A DNA stretch of 64,000 nt. Origin: Streptomyces lydicus (lineage in GTDB: Bacteria; Actinomycetota; Actinomycetes; Streptomycetales; Streptomycetaceae). Position 1 is the stretch's first letter. Every line of letters begins with the position of its first letter. The position numbers and the translations under genes are program-made. Shown here piece after piece: positions 25,765-33,935 of the stretch. The notes under the pieces were generated by a model. It did not search any database. It was given only the letters and a program-made list of their open reading frames with translations, and was not told the origin of the DNA. The stretch is taken from positions 2,542,001-2,606,000 of the forward strand of contig NZ_RDTE01000003.1 of the NCBI RefSeq assembly GCF_004125265.1, given 5' to 3'.

Positions 25765-26355
25765 GTGGCAACGCCCCCGAGCGGATACCCGTATGGTTCC
25801 GGACAGCAGTCCGGGCCTGTGGGCGAGACCCATAACAACCGCTTCAACTTCCCGTCTGCGCCGAGCCGCCGGCCGCAGCGGCCCCCGCAGCAGCAGCCCC
25901 GGCCGTACGACTCCCAGCCGTACGAGCCATCGGTGTACGACCAGCCACAGGCACCGCGCATCCAGCCGGTGCAGCCGCAGCGGCGCGCTCCCGAGCCCTC
26001 CCCCACGGGCTCGAACAACCCGCTGGTGCGCCCGTACGCCATGACCGGAGGCCGGACCAGGCCGCGCTACCAGCTCGCCATCGAGGCGCTGGTCAGCACG
26101 ACCGCCGACCCCGCGAAGATGCAGGGCCAGCTGCCGGAGCACCAGCGCATCTGCCACCTCTGCCGTGAGATCAAGTCAGTTGCCGAGATCTCCGCGCTTC
26201 TCTCCATCCCCCTCGGCGTCGCCCGGATCCTCGTCGCCGACCTGGCGGAGGCCGGACTCGTCGCCATCCATCAGCCCGGCGGGGACGAGACCGCCGGCGG
26301 ACAGCCAGATGTGACACTGCTCGAAAGGGTGCTCAGTGGACTTCGCAAGCTCTAG
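25765..26355 (+). CDS. cvnC: Conservon DUF742 protein, second copy
   Basis: A 196-residue DUF742 protein, 60 residues longer than copy 1 owing to a Pro/Gln/Tyr-rich N-terminal extension (RPQRPPQQQPRPYDSQPYEP). The core LVRPYAMTGGRTRPRYQLAI is identical to copy 1, and a 93-nt stretch of DNA (26020-26112) is identical to 20835-20927. The end VTLLERVLSGLRKL is also shared. GTG 25765 has GGAGGAGG 4 nt upstream. Its last 20 nt overlap cvnD. Confidence 0.9.
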   Translation: MATPPSGYPYGSGQQSGPVGETHNNRFNFPSAPSRRPQRPPQQQPRPYDSQPYEPSVYDQPQAPRIQPVQPQRRAPEPSPTGSNNPLVRPYAMTGGRTRPRYQLAIEALVSTTADPAKMQGQLPEHQRICHLCREIKSVAEISALLSIPLGVARILVADLAEAGLVAIHQPGGDETAGGQPDVTLLERVLSGLRKL

Positions 26356-26914
26356 CGGTGCAGCCCGCTCCACCACCTCCGCGAAAATCGTGGTGGCGGG
26401 CGGCTTCGGCGTGGGCAAGACCACGTTCGTCGGGGCCGTCTCAGAGATCAATCCGCTGCGTACCGAAGCCGTGATGACTTCCGCTTCGGCGGGGATCGAC
26501 GACCTCACGCACGCGCCGGACAAGACGACCACGACCGTGGCGATGGACTTCGGCCGGATCACCCTGGACCAGGACCTGATCCTGTACCTCTTCGGTACGC
26601 CGGGCCAGGACCGTTTCTGGTTCATGTGGGACGACCTGGTGCGCGGTGCCATCGGCGCCGTGGTGCTGGTCGACACCCGCCGGCTGGCCGACTGCTTCCC
26701 CGCGGTCGACTACTTCGAGAACAGCGGCCTGCCGTTCGTCATCGCCCTCAACGGCTTCGACGGCCACCAGCCGTACACGCCGGACGAGGTGCGTGAGGCG
26801 CTGCAGATCGGCCCGGACGCGCCGATCATCACGACCGACGCCCGGCACCGCAGCGAGGCCAAGAGCGCGCTCATCACACTCGTGGAGCACGCACTGATGG
26901 CCCGCCTGCGCTAA
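26336..26914 (+). CDS. cvnD: Conservon Ras-like GTPase, second copy
   Basis: A 192-residue Ras/MglA-like GTPase with P-loop GGFGVGKTT, switch II LFGTPGQDRF and no canonical NKxD. It differs from copy 1 chiefly in the short N-terminal lead and a few positions around DLTHAPDK and NGFDGHQPY. It starts at GTG 26336 within the end of cvnC. It completes the second conservon and is followed by a strong hairpin. Confidence 0.93.
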   Translation: MDFASSSGAARSTTSAKIVVAGGFGVGKTTFVGAVSEINPLRTEAVMTSASAGIDDLTHAPDKTTTTVAMDFGRITLDQDLILYLFGTPGQDRFWFMWDDLVRGAIGAVVLVDTRRLADCFPAVDYFENSGLPFVIALNGFDGHQPYTPDEVREALQIGPDAPIITTDARHRSEAKSALITLVEHALMARLR

Positions 26915-26959
26915 GGCGCCCCACGGGACGCGTCCGGGCCCCCGTGCCCGCATGCGCCG

Positions 26960-27005
26960 TACGACGAAGGCCCCCACACCTCTTGGTGCGGGGGCCTTCG
27001 TCGTA
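26960..27005. terminator. Terminator after second conservon
   Basis: A long inverted repeat, ACGACGAAGGCCCCCACACC against its near-perfect complement (one mismatch), with a 4-6 nt loop, 45 nt after cvnD and 57 nt from the end of the convergent DUF4360 gene. It probably works in both directions. Confidence 0.75.
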
Positions 27006-27061
27006 CCCGGCCTCAGGGCCCGTACGCGGCGCTGCACGGGCCCCGGGGCCGGCGGCGGGGC

Positions 27062-27718
27062 TCACTTGCGGGCGGGGCACTCCTTCCATGCGAAGTGGTA
27101 CACCGTGTTGATGTTGCCGTCGGTGGAGTCCATGGCCATGTAGCTGGTGGCCTTGGGGTCCGCCGACTTGCCGTCCACCCGCATCTCGGTGTTGATGTTG
27201 AAGTAGCGCTCCTCGCCGCAAGGGGCGTACACCAGGGCGTCGACGTCGGTCTCGTCCGAGGTCTGCCAGTTGGAGTCGTAGGGGCCGGTGAAGGTGTGGC
27301 TCTTACGGGCCGTCTGCTGCTGGCCCTGGAAGTAGTAGCCCGCCTGCTCCAGCCCTCTGGCGCCCCGGGCCAGGGACGCGTAGCCCCGGTAGTCGGCCCG
27401 GGCGACCGCGTAGGTGAAGCCCTGCGGGACGTGCACGTTCAGCGCGATCTGGCAGTTCTTGCGGGAGTCGGTCGGCTTGGTGCCGGCGCCCGCCTGGGCG
27501 AGGTACTCGCTGTAGGTGACGGTGAAGGCGGTGTTGTCGGGGGCGATGGCCACGGCGGCGCTGCCGGGTCTGCAGCCCGAACCGTTGACCGTGGCGACGG
27601 TAATGGTGATCTTCCCGCTCGGCGGGTCGTCGCCGAACCGGTTGGCGGTGGTGGGGGATGCCGATCCGGCGAGGAGCAACGATGCCACTGCGGCACCAGC
27701 ACTGAGCGTGCTGAGCAT
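27062..27718 (-). CDS. Secreted DUF4360 family protein
   Basis: A 218-residue exported protein of unknown function. Residues 1-24 are a Sec signal peptide, MLSTLSAGAAVASLLLAGSA. The mature part has the DUF4360 features: SGCRPGSAAVAIAPDNTAFT, the Cys-containing RKNCQIALNVHVPQGFTYAV and a C-terminal CGEERYFNINTEMRV, giving conserved cysteines likely in disulfides. Related proteins are small extracytoplasmic beta proteins; no catalytic site is evident. I start at ATG 27716-27718, preceded by AAGGAAAG; the longer in-frame option to 27862 lacks a ribosome site. It stands alone between terminators. Confidence 0.85.
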   Translation of the reverse strand: MLSTLSAGAAVASLLLAGSASPTTANRFGDDPPSGKITITVATVNGSGCRPGSAAVAIAPDNTAFTVTYSEYLAQAGAGTKPTDSRKNCQIALNVHVPQGFTYAVARADYRGYASLARGARGLEQAGYYFQGQQQTARKSHTFTGPYDSNWQTSDETDVDALVYAPCGEERYFNINTEMRVDGKSADPKATSYMAMDSTDGNINTVYHFAWKECPARK

Positions 27719-28371
27719 GGGCTTTCCTTCCGGTCGTCCTAGGACCCGCGGTGCGGGAACACCAGGAGTGGATTGACGAGCGCATGCCAGCACGGCCAGA
27801 GCGGCTTGAACAGCTCCGCTCCCCATGGTTGGGGCGAACCTACGCCTTGATCCGGACACCACCTGCCAAACCGGAATACCACGTCCGGAAAGTGATGAGG
27901 TGCCATATCGGGGTGATTGAGGGGGTGTTGGGCGGTATATCCCTCATGGGGGTGCCGGCTGACGGCTGCGGCCGCTTCAGGGTTCTACGTTGGTGGGCCG
28001 CGGGTGGGGTGTGCCTGTGGCTGGGGGCCGGGCGCCGTTTCGTTGTGGGTGGTGGGCCGGAGGGGACGCCCGGTACCCCTCCCCCAGCCTTCGGCCGGGA
28101 GGTGCCCCCACGGCGCGGGCGCATCTGGTACGTGCGATGGGTTGCCCCGGCGTTCGCTCCGGTCCTGCGGGCGGGGTACTCAATTCCATGGACCAGGGCC
28201 GCCCGCGCCGAGGACGGGGTACCGGGCGTCCCCTCCGGCCCCCGCGGCAACCACCGCCCCCGCAAAGGCGCCAGCCCCACGACCCAACCGGCGGACACCG
28301 CAGCCCGGCGCAACAACGCCCCAAAGGGGCGCGGGGAACTGCGCGCCCAGCCACAACCCACCCGCAGACAA
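27719..28371. other. Gene-free region with a large imperfect inverted repeat
   Basis: About 650 bp without a supportable gene. It holds a long imperfect palindrome (about 28000-28365) described as a separate repeat. The part at 27719-27990 shows only the promoter region for the DUF4360 gene and nothing else I can name. Confidence 0.5.
28000..28365. repeat. Imperfect palindromic intergenic element
   Basis: Inner arms 28054-28079 and 28216-28241 are a perfect 26-bp inverted repeat (core GGACGCCCGGTACCCC). Outer arms near 28001-28024 and 28345-28365 also match in inverted orientation (GCGGGTGGG and TGTGGCTGGG) apart from a 6-nt gap. The interior includes the common Streptomyces motif CTCCCCCAGCCTTCGG, and the right arm contains GGGGCGCGGGGAACTGCGCG, which I recall as widely dispersed in the genus. 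No coding content or transposase is present. Confidence 0.6.
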
Positions 28372-28404
28372 ACGAAGGACCCCGCACCACGCGGGGTCCT
28401 TCGT
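28372..28404 (-). terminator. accE terminator
   Basis: Perfect 14-bp arms ACGAAGGACCCCGC and GCGGGGTCCTTCGT with a 5-nt loop, 19 nt after the accE stop. Confidence 0.8.
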
Positions 28405-28423
28405 CGGCGGCATCAGCGAAGCG

Positions 28424-28633
28424 TCACCGCTGCCAGCTGGTAGCCCCATGGAAGCCACCCTGCCGCTCCAGACGCCGCCACCGCGCAGCGGTGGCGTGCG
28501 GGCGGGACGGCGCGGCGGCGGCCGGCCGGTGCGCGGCGCGGGCCAGCAGGACGGCGGTCAGGGCGGCGAGCTCTTCCTCGCTGGCCTGGCCCTTCTCCAC
28601 GCGGATGGAGTCGGTGCGGTGGGCAGGATTCAC
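28424..28633 (-). CDS. accE: Acyl-CoA carboxylase epsilon subunit
   Basis: A 69-residue accessory subunit of the actinobacterial acyl-CoA carboxylase complex. It starts MNPAHRTDSIRVEKGQASEE and continues ELAALTAVLLARAAHRPAAA, the amphipathic segment characteristic of epsilon subunits, then a basic end with WRRLERQGGFHG. Epsilon binds the beta subunit and raises holoenzyme activity. It sits 56 nt downstream of accB on the same strand, as in S. coelicolor, and is followed by a strong hairpin. The biotinylated alpha subunit is not in the window. Confidence 0.88.
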   Translation of the reverse strand: MNPAHRTDSIRVEKGQASEEELAALTAVLLARAAHRPAAAAPSRPHATAARWRRLERQGGFHGATSWQR

Positions 28634-28689
28634 GGTGTGTTCTCCGTCGTCGCGGTGGGCGTGGTGCCGAAAGCGGGTGCGGGGTGTGG

Positions 28690-30273
<1,584 letters not shown>

Positions 30274-30352
30274 GCCTCGACGGTACGTGTGCGAGGCGTC
30301 CCGCACCGATGTCGGTTTCGTACAACGTCGCATGCGATTTGGTGGGCAGGCA

Positions 30353-30371
30353 GTACAGAACCGTGCTGTAC
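30353..30371. promoter_or_regulatory. Inverted repeat upstream of accB
   Basis: GTACAG (30353-30358) and CTGTAC (30366-30371) with a 7-nt spacer, 80-98 bp before the accB ATG. It is a candidate operator for the acc genes; the regulator is not identified from this window. Confidence 0.4.
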
Positions 30372-30489
30372 GCGCCCCGCGTCCCGGCCTCCGTTCGGGT
30401 GGCGGCGTCCGCCCGCGTCTGTATGGGGCCCACAAACCGGGGGGTAGCGATGTTGTGGTGACCGGTTGACCGGCGGGGCCCGGTGCCGG

Positions 30490-32949
30490 TCAGGCGAGCC
30501 GCACCGTGCAGGTGTGAGTGGCACAGCTCGTGCCGGGGGTCAGGCGCAGCCGCAGGGCGCGCCCGGTGGCCAGCACCTCGATCGCCGGGTCGTGGGCGAG
30601 CACCGCGCGCACCGGCCGTGACCAGGTGATTTCCAGAGTATCGCCGGTGCGCTCCGGGGCGGCCAGGCACAGCAGGGCGGTCGGCCGCCGCCGTCCGTGC
30701 CGCTCACGCACCAGCACGCTCGCCGGGCCGCTGCTGGTGAGCGGCCCCGCGCGGCCGGCCCGCCAGAAGTTGGCGGCCGTTACGCCGAGCGGGTCGACGG
30801 CGACCGCCTGGCGGCCGGCGTCGTTGGCGAGCACGGTGAGCCAGCGCCGGTCGGCGGCGCGGGCGGCGAGGGTGCGGGCGGTGGCGCCCGGCATGAGGAG
30901 GTAGGCGTAGCGGGCGTCGGTCGGGTCGGTGCCGTGGTCGTGCCAGAGGGTGAGGTAGCGGCGGGTGAACGGCTCGGTGGACGAGGTCGTGTTGATGTCG
31001 TGCCAGGCGCCGGTGCGGGCCTCGCGCCGCGTCGTGAGGGGAGCGCCGCCGGGGAAGACGTAGCCGCCGTGTCCGGCGAGGTGGGCCCAGTGGGCGCGGC
31101 GGAAGGAGGTGGTCACGCCGAGCGTGCCCAGCTGGCGTACACCGTCGACGGTGAGCGCGGCGGTGCCCCGCTCGCCCAGGCAGCGGTTGTCGACGATCGT
31201 CTCGGCCGGCACCCCGTCGCGGGCGGTGATGCCGGCGCCCAGGCAGACCAGGCAGTCCGCGAGCGCGAACCAGGATTTCCTGGCGGTGAGGGTCGAGGAC
31301 AGGCCGCGCAGGTCCTGGCCGATCGCGGCGAACTCCCCGTCGGTGGTGCCGCCGACCCAGCGGGCCGCGGGCTTGGGCTCGCCCCAGCCGCCGCCCTCGT
31401 TGCCGGCCAGCCGCTTGGTGGACACGGTGGTGCCGGGGAGCCGGTAGGGGTCGACGGTGGGCCAGAAGGCGTCCGTGTACTGGTCGCCCCCGAAGTCGGC
31501 GCCCCACCAATAGAGCATGCCGGCGCCGGTGTGCCAGCCGTGCGGGTTCTCGCCGTTGCCGTTCTCGTAGTACGCGATGCGGTCGGAGGCCATGGCCAGG
31601 CCGGCGGCCCATCCGGGGCGGCGGTGCACGGCGCGGTCCATGGCCGGGAAGAGGCGGTGGCCGACGGGTTCGGGGGCGGCGGCCGCGGGGCCGTCGGCGA
31701 TCTTCGCGAGCCGGGCGAGGTCGGCGACCGGGTACTGCCGGTCGGTGCGGACCGGCAGGGTGCGGTCGCGGGCGGCCCAGCCCTTGATCATGGCGTGCCA
31801 GCGGTCCCGTTCGGCGGTGCTCGCGGCCTGGGCGAGCACCGCGATGGCGGCGATCAGCGCATGACCGTGGTAGTGGTCGCTGCGCAGGATGTGCCGTTCG
31901 TCGCTGCGGAGATAGCCGCGGCTGATGGCGCGCCCGTTGACGCTGTCCATCATCAGGCCGTTGTGCAGCAGCGGGGCCCAGGCCCGCTCGACGCTGTCGA
32001 AGATGACCTGGCGGGCGGGGTCGGTGACCTGCCAGGACGAGCCGGCGAGCAGGGTGAAGAGCCGGCCCAGGCCGTCCAGCAGGACATAGCCGTAGGTGCC
32101 GGAGTAGGCGACCCAGGTGTGCTGGACGAAGGAGCCGTCGGCGTAGAGGCCGTCGCCCCGGGTGACGTAGGGGAAGACCGGCGAGAGGGCGTCGCGGGCC
32201 AGGGCGATCCGGTCGGGGGCGCGGCCGAGGATGCCGCGCAGGGCGACCACCCGGCACAGGTCGACGCGGTTGGCGCCGGTACTGGTCCCGGTGTAGTCGC
32301 CGAGCAGGGCGTCCGGGACGAAGTGGTCGACGGCCACCAGGCAGCGCTCGCGCAGCGCGTCGTCGAGGCCGCCGTCGGGCAGGTGCGCATCGAGGATCGC
32401 GAGGGTGTCGAGGAGGAGTCTGGGGCTGCCGATCTGCCACTCCCACCAGTTGCCGTAGCGGGTGGTGGCGGTGTTGTAGACGGTGGCTTCGAGGTGGTCG
32501 AGGCCCGTGAGCAGGGCGGTGGCGAGGCCGGGGTCGCCGGTGCGGCCGGTGCCGGGCTGGGCATAGGCCTGGGCCATGGTGACGAGCCGGCTGTAGCTCT
32601 GGGTGATGCCGGACGGCGGGTCGTAGCGGCAGTCCGGCCACAGGGATGTGGCGGCCGGGCGCATGCTCGCCCGGAAGGTGCTTGCGAGGCCGCCGGTCTC
32701 CTGGAGGGCGGCGGCATAGGGCGGGGCGGCGGGGTCGAAGCCGCTGCCGAGGGCGAGCTCGCACCAGCGGGCCCGGAGGGTGGCGAACTCGTCCCCGGGA
32801 GCGGTGGCCGGCCCCGGGGCGGCGTCGGCGGGGCCGGCGGTGAGGCCGAGTGCGCTCGCCGCAGCGGTGGCAGTGGCAGTGGCGGTGGCAACGGCGGTGG
32901 CGAGGAATCCTCGGCGTGACCAGACGGACGTGGCGGGGAAGGGCGGCAC
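30490..32949 (-). CDS. Tat-exported polysaccharide lyase family 8 (hyaluronate/xanthan/chondroitin lyase type)
   Basis: Extracellular lyase of 819 residues that cleaves uronic-acid polysaccharides by beta-elimination. The N-terminus has a twin-arginine signal, SVWSRRGFLATAVATA, ending in ADAAPG. The alpha/alpha-toroid domain contains NWWEWQIGSPRLLLDTLAIL (catalytic Asn region) and DGSFVQHTWVAYSGTYGYVL (His/Tyr pair). The central and C-terminal beta-sandwich domains follow, with GHGGYVFPGG and WHDINTTSS. I start at GTG 32947-32949 because GGAGAGG lies 7 nt upstream; an earlier GTG at 32994 would cover that ribosome site. The polymer attacked cannot be fixed from sequence. It stands alone on this strand. 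Confidence 0.88.
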   Translation of the reverse strand: MPPFPATSVWSRRGFLATAVATATATATAAASALGLTAGPADAAPGPATAPGDEFATLRARWCELALGSGFDPAAPPYAAALQETGGLASTFRASMRPAATSLWPDCRYDPPSGITQSYSRLVTMAQAYAQPGTGRTGDPGLATALLTGLDHLEATVYNTATTRYGNWWEWQIGSPRLLLDTLAILDAHLPDGGLDDALRERCLVAVDHFVPDALLGDYTGTSTGANRVDLCRVVALRGILGRAPDRIALARDALSPVFPYVTRGDGLYADGSFVQHTWVAYSGTYGYVLLDGLGRLFTLLAGSSWQVTDPARQVIFDSVERAWAPLLHNGLMMDSVNGRAISRGYLRSDERHILRSDHYHGHALIAAIAVLAQAASTAERDRWHAMIKGWAARDRTLPVRTDRQYPVADLARLAKIADGPAAAAPEPVGHRLFPAMDRAVHRRPGWAAGLAMASDRIAYYENGNGENPHGWHTGAGMLYWWGADFGGDQYTDAFWPTVDPYRLPGTTVSTKRLAGNEGGGWGEPKPAARWVGGTTDGEFAAIGQDLRGLSSTLTARKSWFALADCLVCLGAGITARDGVPAETIVDNRCLGERGTAALTVDGVRQLGTLGVTTSFRRAHWAHLAGHGGYVFPGGAPLTTRREARTGAWHDINTTSSTEPFTRRYLTLWHDHGTDPTDARYAYLLMPGATARTLAARAADRRWLTVLANDAGRQAVAVDPLGVTAANFWRAGRAGPLTSSGPASVLVRERHGRRRPTALLCLAAPERTGDTLEITWSRPVRAVLAHDPAIEVLATGRALRLRLTPGTSCATHTCTVRLA

Positions 32950-33145
32950 GGTCGGTCCTCTCCATGGCGGCAACTGGCGGGTGGCGCTGCGCACTTGGGA
33001 GTTCCCGATGGTCTAGCACGAGCCGTCGGCGAGCGGCAATGACCGCGCCGGAGCACCGTCCGCCACCCGTCCGGCGGAGCCCGCTCCGCGGAACCACCCT
33101 CCAAAGAGGTTGAATGTTGAACCAGATGCCGCTACGGTGAATCTC

Positions 33146-33159
33146 GTTGAAGCTTAAAC
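33146..33159. promoter_or_regulatory. Near-perfect 14-bp palindrome upstream of yceI
   Basis: GTTGAAGCTTAAAC (one mismatch) lies 44 bp before the yceI ATG, and TTGAATGTTGAAC lies 24 bp further upstream. The TTnAA pattern is typical of MarR-type operators, and this AT-rich stretch contrasts with its surroundings. Confidence 0.4.
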
Positions 33160-33202
33160 AAATCTGCGCACCCACCCGGTGCGCCGTCTTCGAGGAGGAG
33201 CC

Positions 33203-33844
33203 ATGGCTCTGTTCCAGCGCAAGCGCACCGCCGACACCACCGACACCACCGCCCCCGCCGCCACCAGTGCCGCCGTCCTCGACGCCGACCCCGCGCTCGC
33301 GGCGCTGACCGGCGACTACACCATCGACCCGGCGCACAGCAGCATCGGCTTCACCGTCCGGCACGCCATGGTCACCAACGTCCGCGGCACATTCGGCGAC
33401 CACGAGGGCACGCTCCACCTCGACGGCGCCGACCCGTCCCGCTCCACCGCGTCCCTCGACGTCAAGATCGCGAGCATCGACACCGGGATCGCGGACCGCG
33501 ACGGCCATCTGCGCAGCGCCGACTTCTTCGACGCCGAGACCTTCCCGCTGATGACCTTCCGCAGCACCGCCGCCGAGCAGGTGTCCGCTGACCGCTACCG
33601 CATCACCGGCGATCTCACCCTCCGCGACGTCACCAAGCCGCTCACCGTCGACCTGGAGTTCCACGGCGCGGCCACCGACGTCTACGGCGCCGAGCGGGTC
33701 GGCTTCGAGGGCAGCGCCGAGATCCTGCGCTCCGACTGGGGCCTGACCTGGAACGCCGCGCTGGAGACCGGCGGCGTGATGGTCAGCGACAAGGTCAAGC
33801 TCCTCTTCGACATCTCCGCCGTCAAGGCCGCCCCGCAGGCCTGA
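33203..33844 (+). CDS. YceI family protein
   Basis: A 213-residue lipocalin-like beta-barrel protein of the YceI family, which binds isoprenoid or other hydrophobic ligands. The family start GDYTIDPAHSSIGFTVRHAM lies at about 36-55, followed by VRGTFGDHEGTLHLDGADPS, RDGHLRSADFFDAETFPLMT and GDLTLRDVTKPLTVDLEFHG. Unlike periplasmic E. coli YceI it has no signal peptide; its N-terminal 35 residues are a Thr/Ala-rich lead, MALFQRKRTADTTDTT. ATG 33203 follows GAGGAGGAG. The AT-rich upstream DNA holds palindromic TTGAA motifs. It converges on cimA with a strong terminator between. Confidence 0.88.
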   Translation: MALFQRKRTADTTDTTAPAATSAAVLDADPALAALTGDYTIDPAHSSIGFTVRHAMVTNVRGTFGDHEGTLHLDGADPSRSTASLDVKIASIDTGIADRDGHLRSADFFDAETFPLMTFRSTAAEQVSADRYRITGDLTLRDVTKPLTVDLEFHGAATDVYGAERVGFEGSAEILRSDWGLTWNAALETGGVMVSDKVKLLFDISAVKAAPQA

Positions 33845-33862
33845 CCCGGCATGGCCCGTCAC

Positions 33863-33919
33863 ACGACCGCGGCCCCGCACGGCTCCTCTCCCCCGAGGGT
33901 CGTACGGGGCCGCGGTCGT
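33863..33919. terminator. Bidirectional terminator between yceI and cimA
   Basis: Perfect 15-bp arms ACGACCGCGGCCCCG (33863-33877) and CGGGGCCGCGGTCGT (33905-33919) with a 27-nt loop, centrally placed between two convergent genes. Confidence 0.7.
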
Positions 33920-33935
33920 GCCGCTGCCGCGGCGC

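Noticed and set aside
27719..28423. Overlapping reading frames downstream of accE
   Set aside because: All are Pro/Gly/Arg-rich, overlap one another on both strands and coincide with the inverted-repeat element; none has a ribosome site or domain.
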